Source: Paenibacillus rhizosphaerae
GTDB taxonomy: Bacteria; Bacillota; Bacilli; Paenibacillales; Paenibacillaceae
Assembly: GCF_014192015.1 (NCBI RefSeq)
Contig: NZ_JACHXJ010000006.1
Span: 448,513-512,512, forward strand
DNA: 64,000 nucleotides
Direction of reading: 5' to 3'
Shown: positions 31,604-40,401 of the stretch, in pieces
Layout of the letters: each line of letters begins with the position of its first letter
Position numbering within the stretch: the first letter of the stretch is position 1
The notes under the pieces: generated by a model
The model's database searches: none
The model's input: only the letters and a program-made list of their open reading frames with translations
What the model was told of the DNA's origin: nothing
Made by a program: the position numbers and the translations under genes

Positions 31604-32362
31604 ATGGAGAACAATACAGGAAGTAAATACGCAGGTAAGAATGTAGTGATCACTGGAGGCAGCAGCGGGATCGGCCTCGTAACAGCACAGCTGCTGGCGG
31701 ATGAAGGAGCGCGCGTTCTGATCACCGGTCGTACCCAGGCTAAGCTTGATTCAGCTCGTGAAAAAATAGGCACCAACGCAGTCGCCGTGCTGAGCGACGC
31801 AGCGTCGTTAACGGATGTCGACGAGTTGGCCGACCGGGTACAGGCCGAGTTCGGAACGATCGATGCCCTGTTCATAAACGCCGGCATCACGCACTTTATC
31901 CCCTTCGAGTCGATGACCGAGGAAGTGTACGACGAGTTATTCACAATTAACACCAAGGGTCCGTACTTCACCGTGCAGAGACTGACCCCGTTGCTGAACG
32001 CAGGAAGCAGCGTGGTCTTCACCACCTCAATCGCGAACGCAGTGGGTATCCCGATGCTTAATGCGTATGGGGCCAGCAAAGCAGCGCTGCGCTCCATGAC
32101 GCGCAGTCTCGCCCGTGAGCTGCTGCCAAAGCAGATTCGCGTCAACGCGGTCAGCCCCGGCCCCATCGACACTGGCATCATGGAGAAGTCGATGCCAAAG
32201 GAAGCTGCAGAACAGACCAAGGCACAGATGAGTCAGCAGATCCCCATGCTGCGTTTCGGTGACCCCCTCGAGGTTGCCAAAGCAGCGGCATTCCTTGCGT
32301 TCGACGCGACTTACACAACCGGAGCCGAAATCCCCGTGGACGGAGGCGGCTCTCAGATCTAA
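31604..32362 (+). CDS. Short-chain dehydrogenase/reductase
   Basis: A 252-residue classical SDR. The cofactor motif TGGSSGIG follows the start, then NAGITHF, the catalytic serine in VVFTTS, and YGASKAA. The C-terminus VDGGGSQI is typical. GRTQAK after strand 2 suggests NADP(H). The ATG at 31604 has GGGAGG nine bases upstream; an ATG at 31598 is too close to it. It is probably controlled by the divergent TetR. The substrate is unknown. Confidence 0.9.
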   Translation: MENNTGSKYAGKNVVITGGSSGIGLVTAQLLADEGARVLITGRTQAKLDSAREKIGTNAVAVLSDAASLTDVDELADRVQAEFGTIDALFINAGITHFIPFESMTEEVYDELFTINTKGPYFTVQRLTPLLNAGSSVVFTTSIANAVGIPMLNAYGASKAALRSMTRSLARELLPKQIRVNAVSPGPIDTGIMEKSMPKEAAEQTKAQMSQQIPMLRFGDPLEVAKAAAFLAFDATYTTGAEIPVDGGGSQI

Positions 32363-32553
32363 GTTCGTGTCCAAGCTCGCAGTTGGCTAAACATTCTGTA
32401 CCTGATCAACGAGGGTAAGATAGAAAGTATGAAATCGTTAGCTAACCCAAGCAGCAAGGAGAATAAGCACTTACCGAACTAGTCTTTTACTTGGAAGTTG
32501 AAATGAACACTCACTCTAGTTTTTCGGATTGAACAGAGGAAGGACGAAACCGC

Positions 32554-33468
32554 ATGACAACACCATGGACAGAAGACCACATGCCAGATCAGACCGGACG
32601 AGTGGCCATTGTAACCGGATCAAACAGCGGGATTGGTTGGGAAGTGGCGCGGGTGCTAGCCACCAAAGGGGCGACGGTCATTATGGCCTGCCGCAGTATC
32701 GCTAACGCCAACACTGCCGCTGACCAGATCAAAGCACTTAAGCCGGCGGGCAAGGTCGTAGTCATGAAGCTCGATCTGGGTGATTTGGCGACCGTTCACG
32801 CTTTTGCGGCAGCCTTTCGCCGGGACTACCAACAGCTTGATCTCCTGATCAACAACGCCGGCGTGGCGAAGCCGCCTTACAGGAAGACAGCGCAGGGCTT
32901 CGAGCAGCAGTTTGGGATTAATCACCTGGGGCACTTTGCGCTGACCGGTTTGCTGCTGGATAGGCTTGACGCGACGCCGGGCGCACGCATTGTGACAGTA
33001 AGCAGCTTGTCGCATCGGTCGGGAATGATTCAATTTGATGACCTGAACTGGGAGCGGAATTACCATCCAGCGCGTGCCTATGCTCAGAGCAAGCTGGCGA
33101 ATCTACTGTTCACCTATGAGCTGCAGCGCCGGTTTGTTACAGCAGGCCAATCAACGCTGGCGGTAGCTGCGCATCCGGGCTGGTCAGCGACCAATGCGCT
33201 GCGGCATTCCAGCATGATGCGACGCCTGAATCCGATATTCGCGCAGACCCCGAAAATGGGTGCTTTGCCGACCCTTTATGCAGCCACTGCGCCAGACGTC
33301 CGAGGTGGAGATTACTTTGGGCCAACGAGTCTGGAATTGCGCGGATCCCCCAAGAAGGTCGTTTCGAGTGCCCGCTCGCATGACAAAGCAGCCGCGCGGC
33401 GGTTGTGGGCGGTTTCCGAGGAGCTGACACAAGTAAAATATGCGCTCGCGCCAGCCACGGTATTATGA
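32554..33468 (+). CDS. Short-chain dehydrogenase (retinol dehydrogenase-like)
   Basis: A 304-residue SDR of the larger kind. TGSNSGIG is the cofactor motif, ACRSIANA the NADP-type second strand end, LLINNAGVA, INHLGHFALT, the serine in VTVSSLSHR and YAQSKLAN the active-site tyrosine and lysine. The pattern is common in actinobacteria and Paenibacillus as oxidoreductase near retinol dehydrogenases. It follows the previous SDR by 190 bases, with its own ribosome site GGAAGG. The GC content is slightly higher than that of its neighbours, so transfer is possible. Confidence 0.88.
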   Translation: MTTPWTEDHMPDQTGRVAIVTGSNSGIGWEVARVLATKGATVIMACRSIANANTAADQIKALKPAGKVVVMKLDLGDLATVHAFAAAFRRDYQQLDLLINNAGVAKPPYRKTAQGFEQQFGINHLGHFALTGLLLDRLDATPGARIVTVSSLSHRSGMIQFDDLNWERNYHPARAYAQSKLANLLFTYELQRRFVTAGQSTLAVAAHPGWSATNALRHSSMMRRLNPIFAQTPKMGALPTLYAATAPDVRGGDYFGPTSLELRGSPKKVVSSARSHDKAAARRLWAVSEELTQVKYALAPATVL

Positions 33469-33575
33469 TGATTTACCGCGATGGGCGTTCCATACCGCTT
33501 GGCGTCATCGAAGGATGAACCTTAAACATAAATCAGCAATTCTTTATATAGTGAGCTGTCCCGCTCCTCAATAAA

Positions 33576-33614
33576 ACGAATGGCTTCGTCCCAACAAAGG
33601 GCGAAGCCATTCGT
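33576..33614 (-). terminator. Hairpin terminator
   Basis: ACGAATGGCTTCG and CGAAGCCATTCGT form a 13-bp perfect stem. A T run (TTTTATT) follows only in the minus direction, so it fits best as the terminator of the small minus-strand frame at 33619-33720. Confidence 0.7.
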
Positions 33615-33618
33615 TCAG

Positions 33619-33720
33619 TTAGGTATGAGCGTAAATCAGACTTGCCAGTCGGGCCGTTTCCGCATCAAGCGATCTCTGGGTATGATCGGATACCCGTATA
33701 ATCTCGTGATTATCCAGCAT
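33619..33720 (-). CDS. Small 33-residue ORF
   Basis: MLDNHEIIRVSDHTQRSLDA then ETARLASLIYAHT. AGAAGGAGGTG lies 12 bases before the ATG, and an in-frame GTG five codons earlier is possible. A minus-strand terminator follows directly after the stop. The composition is that of a small soluble helical protein; a Spo0E-like phosphatase was considered, but its SQxLD motif is absent. A second tiny frame (MNNEEFREVSQHRSM) lies just upstream. Confidence 0.4.
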   Translation of the reverse strand: MLDNHEIIRVSDHTQRSLDAETARLASLIYAHT

Positions 33721-33965
33721 TTTTTTCGAAAGCACCTCCTTCTTAATTTTTCACATCGAGCGATGTTGGCTGACTTCTCTGAATTCCTCATTATTCATTC
33801 TCCATTCCTTTCTTGCCGGTAATCATGGTTGATGTATGAATCAAATATTCAACTTTAATGACCCTCAAACTTCAACACTGGCTGATACATTCGGTCAATC
33901 GTAGACTTAGATATGAAAGGATTCGTGCAATAACTCCAGTTGGAGCTGGCTGGGATAAAGAATCT

Positions 33966-34424
33966 TTATTTATAAAAGCTTGCAACAAGACTGTTTAGTT
34001 CATCTGTGGTTTCTATATCGGTTGGATCTAGATTTAAATTTATGAAGATATTTCTTATCTCTTCAGCTCTATCTATTACTATTTCTTTCTTGTCTCCATT
34101 TATCATTGCTTTGTATAAACCATCAAGTCCTACATCTATCAAATCATTGGTGGCTTCATAAGACGAGAGTTTAGATACAGCTGAAGCTGCAGCTACTGAA
34201 CCTACACATCCTTCATAATTACTGTTGTTTCCATCGTTAAAATCCCTACTAAAACACGTAGCTGATTCACCTAACTGATATTTAAATTCCATATCAATCA
34301 TGTTTTGTTTGTATTTTGATTTCTCTTTACTGTTCATTTGTAAATTCATAGAATATGTTAGAAAAACTGCTAGAATAATAACTACAACTGCTAATATAGT
34401 TATGATATTTTTAGATTTATTCAT
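33966..34424 (-). CDS. Hypothetical membrane-anchored protein, AT-rich
   Basis: A 152-residue protein starting MNKSKNIITILAVVVIILAV with one N-terminal membrane segment; the rest (about residues 25-152) is predicted outside the cell and polar, with two cysteines near SATCFS and EGCVGS that could form a disulfide. The ATG at 34424 has GAGGAG upstream. The gene is much richer in A/T than its surroundings, which hints at transfer. No family recognised. Confidence 0.65.
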   Translation of the reverse strand: MNKSKNIITILAVVVIILAVFLTYSMNLQMNSKEKSKYKQNMIDMEFKYQLGESATCFSRDFNDGNNSNYEGCVGSVAAASAVSKLSSYEATNDLIDVGLDGLYKAMINGDKKEIVIDRAEEIRNIFINLNLDPTDIETTDELNSLVASFYK

Positions 34425-34621
34425 TTCATGCTCCTCTACTTTATTCCACCAGCCGCTTGTGCAAATCATATACTTCTTTCGATTCAACACTAAGGAATGT
34501 TATTTGTATTCGTCGGGAGGAACAATACCTATGAAATACTGCACACCACACCTCACATCCTGTAGCTTGAAGCCATGTCGTTTAGTACACTGTAACCTCA
34601 TAATTCCTCAAGTAATTTCCA

Positions 34622-34714
34622 TTATCTATCCATTAGCTTAATGAAAAAAGCAGCCGATCAATGCCTGCTGCCTTCATATGTCTTCATTAAAGTTAACGTT
34701 TCCCGTTAGTGTAA
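34622..34714 (+). repeat. CGTTAG repeat, full copy
   Basis: TATCCATTAGCTTAATGAAA, hairpin AAAGCAGC with GCTGCCTT, TCTTCATTAAAGTTAACGTT and TCCCGTTAG. Confidence 0.85.
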
Positions 34715-34744
34715 TTGCTAACGAAATACATGGGATTCCATCCA

Positions 34745-35278
34745 TTATTTAATCGACCAGGGAATGGGTGTAACCTGATTGTTCTCCCAGTCTACCTTAA
34801 TCACCGCGTAACCCACGGAGTCGAACAATTGCCCGGCTTGCCTCCAAGATTTACGATGATACGCTTCCAACACGAACAACGATTGAGCAAACAGAGCCCG
34901 CATAGCCGTGTTATCCACTCGGGTATGTCCTTCAATGCGGATCGCTTCCGGGTATTCAGAGAACACGTGCGAAACGATCCAATTCAGAGCTGACTTTCCG
35001 ATACCCTTGCCCCGAAACTCGCCTTTGATTCTCAAATCGAACATAACAATTGGATCAGAGACGTCAAACAATCGGATCAACCCGATTTTCTGGTGGCCGC
35101 CTTTATCAATGATCCAGAACGTTCGAGTATTCTCATTGTGATAGGCGCTATTTTCATAAGCTTTTCTGATATCGGATTCGGTAGGGTTTTCAACTCCATG
35201 ATAAGGCCAGCTATCTGATGTGAGGAACTGTACAAGCTCCTCAACTTCCTGTTTAACAGACTCAAAAGCGATATTCAC
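34745..35278 (-). CDS. GNAT family N-acetyltransferase
   Basis: A 177-residue acetyltransferase of the RimJ-like GNAT group. Strand 4 is MFDLRIKGEFRGKGIGKSAL, with the acetyl-CoA pyrophosphate loop RGKGIG, and the C-terminal arm reads VDNTAMRALFAQSLFVLEAY. An intact ribosome site precedes the ATG. Acceptors of this group are amines of proteins or small molecules; the substrate is unknown. It is a single-gene unit between repeats. Confidence 0.85.
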   Translation of the reverse strand: MNIAFESVKQEVEELVQFLTSDSWPYHGVENPTESDIRKAYENSAYHNENTRTFWIIDKGGHQKIGLIRLFDVSDPIVMFDLRIKGEFRGKGIGKSALNWIVSHVFSEYPEAIRIEGHTRVDNTAMRALFAQSLFVLEAYHRKSWRQAGQLFDSVGYAVIKVDWENNQVTPIPWSIK

Positions 35279-35409
35279 GGTAGTAACCCCTTTCTTTGGC
35301 TATATGAATTTTCAACAATTCTAAAAAAGATTCCTCTTATGTTTCGATTTATCCTAAGCCATGTTCTTAAAGGAAACAATAGCAAGTCCGTTTTTCACTT
35401 GAAACCTTA

Positions 35410-35499
35410 TTCAACTATCCTGCCCTTTAATTGAGAAACAGGCCGCCACCAAAAAGGTCATCTGCCTTCAAATGATTTCATTGAGGTATTCGTTTCTCT
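35410..35499 (+). repeat. CGTTAG repeat, degenerate copy
   Basis: CAACTATCCTGCCCTTTAAT, a decayed hairpin (CAGGCCGCC), TTCATTGAGGTATTCGTTTC. Both flanks are recognisable but have lost CGTTAG. Confidence 0.6.
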
Positions 35500-35694
35500 C
35501 GTTGCTTGTACTTTCAACCGCTCTATTTCATCTTGAAAACCTAAGATAGCACTTTGGATATGTAGGTTGAACACTTGATCAAGCCTATTGAAAACAAAAC
35601 AATTGTGAGAATCCCCCGCATTTTCATGAACCAAATTCCTTTTTTTATCATTTTGGGATTACCTATATTAGAACGATAATGTGTGGATATTGTT

Positions 35695-35785
35695 GCGTTA
35701 TCCTACCCGTTAGCTTAACAAAAAAAGCAGCCGATTAAACTGCCTTCAAAAGTCTTCATTGATCTATTGTTTCCCGTTAGCATAA
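35695..35785 (+). repeat. CGTTAG repeat, full copy
   Basis: GCGTTATCCTACCCGTTAGC, AAAGCAGCCGATTAAACTGC, TCTTCATTGATCTATTGTTT, CCCGTTAG. Closest to the copy at 42756-42850. Confidence 0.85.
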
Positions 35786-35853
35786 ATCACGTGTGGTAAC
35801 CGTTCAAGGAGCATAACGATACCATAGGCGCTGCATATTATTGCTAGGCTGTG

Positions 35854-35882
35854 GAATAAGCGGACGACAGGTCCGCTTATTC
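35854..35882. terminator. Hairpin upstream of the germination cluster
   Basis: GAATAAGCGGAC and GTCCGCTTATTC form a 12-bp perfect stem around GACAG. It insulates the germination genes from the accessory region. Confidence 0.75.
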
Positions 35883-35973
35883 TGCGTTTACGCACCGCCG
35901 CAGCCGGTTGACCGAATACTCGTGACGGATTTTGGGAAAATAACCATATCTGCTTAGTACTGGGGTGATGGAT

Positions 35974-37482
35974 GTGAAAACGGGCAAGGATCGTGGGAAG
36001 GTTCCGTTTGAAGAGGAAGACCATGGCGAGCTCGTACCCGATCTCGCCTATAACGAAACGGCATTAAAATCGATATTTCGGGGCTGCTCCGACGTGATCT
36101 TCCGCAGCATCCGGCTCGGCGGTGAGACCCGGTGGATCGTCGTTTATATTTCTTCGCTGGTGGACAAAAAGATGCTGGACGAGCATATCCTGAGCCCGCT
36201 CATTAAACGCCGTACCAACCCGAACGAAAACGTAAGCGGCAGTATTGAGGCGCTCGACGACCTGTTCGTCTCCATCGGCGAAATTATGCTCGCATCCAAA
36301 ATCTCCGATCTCGTGCGGTATGTGCTGAATGGCTATGCCGTCGTTCTGGCGGCGGGAAACAGGCGGGCGATGGCCGTTTCGGTCAGCGGCAAGGCGCAGC
36401 GAAGTCTTGAAGAGCCTACCTCCGAACCGGTCATCCGCGGGCCGAAGGACGGATTTATCGAAAATAATTCAACCAATATCGGGCTGATCCGCAGTAGGTT
36501 GAAAACGTCCCGCCTGAAAATCGAAACCTTTACGGTCGGTGATCTGACTCAAACCGAGGTTGCACTGACTTATATTGAGGGCGTTGCCGACGCTTCTCTT
36601 GTGGAAGAAGTCCGGAAGCGGATTAGCGAAATTCGCATCGATGGTGTGCTCGATTCGAACAATATCGAGGAATTCATCGAGGATACCGCCTTCTCCCCTT
36701 TCCCGCAGGTGCAAAGCACGGAGCGGCCGGACGTCGTCGCCGCGGGGCTGCTCGGGGGGAATATCGCCATTCTGGTCGATTCCACGCCCTTCGCGCTCCT
36801 GCTTCCGATGACATTCTGGGCCGGCATGCAGGCAAGCGAAGATTATTATATCCGCTGGCCGATCGCAACCTTCGTCCGGTGGATCCGATTAATCTTTCTG
36901 GTGATCGCGATCTTTGCTCCTGCCTTATATGTGGCCGGGACGACCTTTCACCAGGAGATGATTCCTACCAGCCTGCTGCTGAGCATTGCTGGCTCCAGGG
37001 AGCCGGTTCCATTTCCCGCACTGATCGAAGCGTTATTGATGGAAATCATCTTTGAGGCACTGCGCGAAGCCGGGATTCGGCTGCCCAAACAGATCGGACA
37101 GGCGATCAGCATCGTTGGGGCCCTCGTCATCGGTCAAGCGGCCGTGCAAGCCGGCATCATTTCGGCCCCAGTCGTCATTATCGTATCGATCACGGGCATC
37201 GCGTCGTTTACGATCCCACGGTACAGTTTTGCCAACGGGATCCGGCTGCTTCGGTTTCCGATGCTGTTCTTGGCGGGGACCTTGGGGTTATATGGGATTG
37301 CGCTTGGATTTTTGGGCATTTTGCTGCATGTCTGCACACTGCGGTCGTTCGGCGTTCCTTATTTCGCTCCGGTGGCTCCGCTTTCGCTGCGCCATATCAA
37401 GGACGTAGTGTTACGCGTACCTGTCTGGAACAAAACAAGCAGGCCACCGGCAGCGGAATCCGAGGAACAAGGAACAAGGTAA
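35974..37482 (+). CDS. Spore germinant receptor A subunit (GerA/GerKA family)
   Basis: A 502-residue GerA-type protein. The soluble N-terminal half (to about residue 270) has the family motifs VLAAGNRRAMAV, VIRGPKDGFIENNSTNIGLI and TFTVGDLTQTEVALTYIEG; the C-terminal half has about five membrane segments, including EMIPTSLLLSIAGSREPVPF. It acts in the spore inner membrane with B and C subunits to sense nutrients and open ion channels. The GTG at 35974 has GGGGTG upstream; an ATG two codons earlier is possible. The C subunit follows 30 bases later. Confidence 0.92.
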   Translation: MKTGKDRGKVPFEEEDHGELVPDLAYNETALKSIFRGCSDVIFRSIRLGGETRWIVVYISSLVDKKMLDEHILSPLIKRRTNPNENVSGSIEALDDLFVSIGEIMLASKISDLVRYVLNGYAVVLAAGNRRAMAVSVSGKAQRSLEEPTSEPVIRGPKDGFIENNSTNIGLIRSRLKTSRLKIETFTVGDLTQTEVALTYIEGVADASLVEEVRKRISEIRIDGVLDSNNIEEFIEDTAFSPFPQVQSTERPDVVAAGLLGGNIAILVDSTPFALLLPMTFWAGMQASEDYYIRWPIATFVRWIRLIFLVIAIFAPALYVAGTTFHQEMIPTSLLLSIAGSREPVPFPALIEALLMEIIFEALREAGIRLPKQIGQAISIVGALVIGQAAVQAGIISAPVVIIVSITGIASFTIPRYSFANGIRLLRFPMLFLAGTLGLYGIALGFLGILLHVCTLRSFGVPYFAPVAPLSLRHIKDVVLRVPVWNKTSRPPAAESEEQGTR

Positions 37483-37512
37483 AACGGCAGAGGAAGAAAG
37501 GAAGAAAGCGTC

Positions 37513-38679
37513 ATGATAAGACCGATCCTGTGCATCGTCCTACTAGCCGCCGTGCTGCTGACAACCGGCTGCTGGGACCGTACGGAAATCAATGACCTTG
37601 CCTTCGATATGGGAACCGCGTTTGACCTGACCGAGAAGGGGGAACTCCAAGCGTCTATCCAGATCGCGCTTCCCCAACAAGCAGGAATGACTGGAGGAAA
37701 CAACCAGAAAGATAAATTTTTTGTTCTGACGGCTTCCGGAAAAAACCACATTGAACTTCAAAAGCAGCTGCAGAAAAAATTGTCCCGGCAGCTGTTCACT
37801 TCCCATCGCGGCGTGATTTTTATAAGCGAACGGCTGGCCAGACGGGGCCTTGACGATGTGCTCGATGTTTTCACGCACGATCCCCACAACCGGTTAAGGA
37901 CTTATATTATGGTCGTGAAGGATCAGGACGCGAAAAACATTGTGCAGGTCCGCTATCCATTCGAAGAGGGGCCGTCCGAAGCGGTAAGGGCAGCGGAGTC
38001 TATGGGGGGCCAGCTGTCGGTTACGCTGCGGGACTTCTTTATTGCCGCATCGAGCGAAGGAGCGAGCCCGGTAACGGCGGTCATTCAGCCCGAAATACCC
38101 GACGGGAATATCGAAAGGGAAATGTTTCGTTTCACAGGCGCGGCCGTATTCAAGGGGCTTAAATTAGCCGGTTTTTTAAACGAAAAGGAAACAGACGGTC
38201 TGCTGTGGCTTACCGGACGGATGGGACATAGCCGAATTACCGCCGCTCTTCCGGAAGGGTACGGCAATGTCGGGATGGTCCTGATCGGCGCCCAGCGAAA
38301 GATAACCTTCATCGGAGGCGGCAGCAAAGTCAAATTCAACGTCCGGTTGACAGGTGAAGGGGACCTGTTCGAAAATAACACGTCGCTTGATGTCAGCAAA
38401 ATGCAGAATCTCCGGATTGCGCAGAAAGCTTTGGAGAGGGAGGTAGAAAAACAAGTGCGAGATTGTTTGTTCAAAATCCAGAAGCAATATCAATCGGATG
38501 TCGCCGGATTCGGCGGCGTCCTGTACAGGAGCCAACCCCGTAAATGGAAACAGATTAAGAATAAATGGGACAAAGTGTTTCCCGAAGCGGAGATTACAGT
38601 TACGGTCAAGCTTAATTTGCGTGATACCGGGGTGGCGGGACCGCCTCTGCAGTTGAAAAAAAGGGAGATCGTCAATTGA
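37513..38679 (+). CDS. Spore germinant receptor C subunit, lipoprotein (GerAC/GerKC family)
   Basis: A 388-residue lipoprotein. The signal ends in LLTTGC with Cys20 as lipidation site, followed by the family start WDRTEINDLAFDMGTAFDLT. The three-domain GerAC body follows, with SHRGVIFISERLARRGLDDV in domain 1 and the C-terminal LEREVEKQVRDCLFKIQKQY. It is attached to the outer face of the spore inner membrane and completes the receptor. AAGGAAGAAAG precedes the ATG. It overlaps the next gene by four bases. Confidence 0.93.
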   Translation: MIRPILCIVLLAAVLLTTGCWDRTEINDLAFDMGTAFDLTEKGELQASIQIALPQQAGMTGGNNQKDKFFVLTASGKNHIELQKQLQKKLSRQLFTSHRGVIFISERLARRGLDDVLDVFTHDPHNRLRTYIMVVKDQDAKNIVQVRYPFEEGPSEAVRAAESMGGQLSVTLRDFFIAASSEGASPVTAVIQPEIPDGNIEREMFRFTGAAVFKGLKLAGFLNEKETDGLLWLTGRMGHSRITAALPEGYGNVGMVLIGAQRKITFIGGGSKVKFNVRLTGEGDLFENNTSLDVSKMQNLRIAQKALEREVEKQVRDCLFKIQKQYQSDVAGFGGVLYRSQPRKWKQIKNKWDKVFPEAEITVTVKLNLRDTGVAGPPLQLKKREIVN

Positions 38680-38906
38680 TGCTGCAAATCGTCGGATATC
38701 TCGCACTGCTCGCAGTCTGGACGTATGTGCGGGTTCATTCCCTCTTGCTCAAGCGGGAGCCTTCGGCGGCCTTCCTGTACGGCATGATCATGTTGATCTG
38801 CATCGTGATCGGCTCGCTGTTAATGGCAAGGGTCACAGTGCCGAGCTTTAATGTGCCGGCTGAGGCCGCTTTCAGATGGATTGGCAGGTCGCTGCTAAAG
38901 CAGTGA
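38676..38906 (+). CDS. Small two-TM membrane protein (germinant receptor D-subunit type)
   Basis: A 76-residue protein with two membrane segments (LQIVGYLALLAVWTYV and LYGMIMLICIVIGSLLMARV). Its ATG overlaps the stop of the C-subunit gene, so translation is coupled. Small two-TM proteins of this size are known as D subunits of Ger receptors and modulate receptor function. Its last 12 bases overlap the end of the B-subunit gene on the other strand. Confidence 0.75.
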   Translation: MMLQIVGYLALLAVWTYVRVHSLLLKREPSAAFLYGMIMLICIVIGSLLMARVTVPSFNVPAEAAFRWIGRSLLKQ

Positions 38907-39989
38907 ACTAGCCTTTCTTTTGACGGCGTCGATGGCAAGGAGCAGTGCCGGCACCAGATTTTGCGTGAGAATCGCCCATATGGGATAAGTGAACGTTTCG
39001 AACTGCTGAAACTGCGCCTTGGTTTTGAACGCCCACACCGCGCCGATGATTGACAGCAGCGAAAGTGGGGCGACTAGAATCCGGTAATTGCGGATCCCGA
39101 ACACCTTGGTCAGGCAGAGGGCCAGCAAAAACAGGCATACGGCCACCTTTACGAAAACGCCCGATACCCAGATCGCGAAGACAATGGCTTCCAGCCGTTC
39201 GAAGGAGCCTTGAATGCCGATATACTGAATCAGGGACAGAAACGAATAAGTCAGCTTACCGGTAATCGGACCAAAAATCATGACTGTCAGCAAATCGACC
39301 ATGACGATCACCCCAACGATACCGAGAAGCGCAAGCATTCCGGCCTTGCGCGCCTTGCGGCGTTGCTTCAGAAACGGAATCAGCCATCCGATCAGAAAAA
39401 CTTGGTTGATGTTGGCCGATAGGGGAAGGGAGCCCTGCAGCACCGGCACGAAACCTTCCCCCATCACCGGCATCAGATGCGTCACGTCCGTGTCCTGCAG
39501 TGCGAGCGTAAAGAGCGGCACCAGAACCATGAAGATGAGCAGCGAGAGAAAGATGTTGCATCTGCCGATCACTTCGATTCCCGCATAGACGGCGAGTGCG
39601 CTAAGCGCCACGATCGTCACCCCTCCGACGACGGACGGCGTTCTCGGCAACAGAAACGTATTGATAAACCGCGAATGCTCATTGATGGAAACAGCGACTA
39701 ACGAAAACCAGTAATAGAAAAAAAAGAGCCCCAGCGCTTTTCCGAGCCATTTGCCCACGATCTTCTCGCCGTATTCCAGGATCGTAAGACCTGGATAACG
39801 ATTTCCGAGCGCCGTCATAACCAAAATATTGGTGACCCCGAGCAAGGCGCCCGGAAATACCGCCAGCCAGGCGTTTTGCCCGGCAAATGCGGCCGTAATT
39901 CCGGGTGCGGGAATGACAAGCGCGGGAAACACAAATGTAAACAGCAGCAGGCCAAGCTGGGTTCCGGTGATTTGTTCGGTAACTTTCAT
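38895..39989 (-). CDS. Spore germinant receptor B subunit (GerAB/GerKB permease family)
   Basis: A 364-residue membrane protein of the APC-like spore germination permease family, about ten segments. The start ITGTQLGLLLFTFVFPALVI and the segment PGLTILEYGEKIVGKWLGKA are characteristic. It is the subunit thought to bind amino acid germinants. The ATG at 39989 has AGGAGAG upstream. Unusually, it is encoded on the opposite strand to A, C and D and converges with them, overlapping D by 12 bases. Confidence 0.92.
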   Translation of the reverse strand: MKVTEQITGTQLGLLLFTFVFPALVIPAPGITAAFAGQNAWLAVFPGALLGVTNILVMTALGNRYPGLTILEYGEKIVGKWLGKALGLFFFYYWFSLVAVSINEHSRFINTFLLPRTPSVVGGVTIVALSALAVYAGIEVIGRCNIFLSLLIFMVLVPLFTLALQDTDVTHLMPVMGEGFVPVLQGSLPLSANINQVFLIGWLIPFLKQRRKARKAGMLALLGIVGVIVMVDLLTVMIFGPITGKLTYSFLSLIQYIGIQGSFERLEAIVFAIWVSGVFVKVAVCLFLLALCLTKVFGIRNYRILVAPLSLLSIIGAVWAFKTKAQFQQFETFTYPIWAILTQNLVPALLLAIDAVKRKASSLL

Positions 39990-40119
39990 TCGGCTCTCCT
40001 CGTCTAGGACAGTGGACTTTGTTTCTAGTTTCACCTTTATTCTGGGAGCCCATACCACTTGCGAAGAGGCCGCGCCGCCGGGTAGCCGGTCTTTTCATCG
40101 GCACCGCTCTATGGACGAC

Positions 40120-40230
40120 TTAACCTTTTATTTTCACTGCATCCGGTATTTCCCCTCCGGTCAGGTGGATGCCACGACGCGCCGCATACGCCTCCAAGCT
40201 GTTCGAGGATATAGTGTTTGATTTTTCCAA
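40120..40230 (-). CDS. Small 36-residue ORF upstream of the B subunit
   Basis: A frame starting with TTG at 40230, with AAGGCGAGG about four bases before it. It ends SLEAYAARRGIHLTGGEIPD AVKIKG. The tail reads like real protein with a regular amphipathic pattern; the first ten residues are polar (EKSNTISSNS). It lies 130 bases upstream of the B-subunit gene in the same direction and might be its leader cistron. No family recognised. Confidence 0.4.
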   Translation of the reverse strand: MEKSNTISSNSLEAYAARRGIHLTGGEIPDAVKIKG

Positions 40231-40293
40231 TCATCCTCGCCTTATTGCTCAGGATGCCGGTAGAGATAGCCATGGCCCCATTACTAAATGCTG

Positions 40294-40335
40294 AATTAAA
40301 CTATCCTGCCCGTTAGCTTAATGAACAAGAGCAGT
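40294..40335 (+). repeat. CGTTAG repeat, left flank only
   Basis: AATTAAACTATCCTGCCCGT and TAGCTTAATG, then AACAAGAGCAG without a matching arm. It is the best-preserved left flank in the window. Confidence 0.8.
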
Positions 40336-40401
40336 GAAAGTAGTTGTGAAATTTGGTATATAGATGATTTGTTATAGAAAGCTTTGCTTACTGATACCCT
40401 C

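Larger units (their letters stand above)
35279..35973. other. Intergenic stretch with two repeats, a lipoprotein-like scrap and a terminator
   Basis: About 690 bases. Between the repeats at 35410 and 35695 the minus strand shows a short frame with ribosome site AAAGGAA (MKMRGILTIVLFSIGLIKCS, about 35640-35550), which shifts into QSAILGFQDEIERLKVQATR toward 35480. It looks like a small lipoprotein-like gene broken by a frameshift and the repeat. A terminator lies at 35854-35882. Confidence 0.45.

Noticed and set aside
33619..33720. Spo0E-like phosphatase
   Set aside because: The small protein has the right size but lacks the SQxLD signature.
35854..35990. Sigma-G promoter before the germination genes
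   Set aside because: A GAATA element is present, but no matching -10 lies at the right distance.
40120..40234. Frameshifted small ORF starting at an ATG at 40234
   Set aside because: The TTG at 40230 gives an intact frame with a better ribosome site, so no frameshift is needed.
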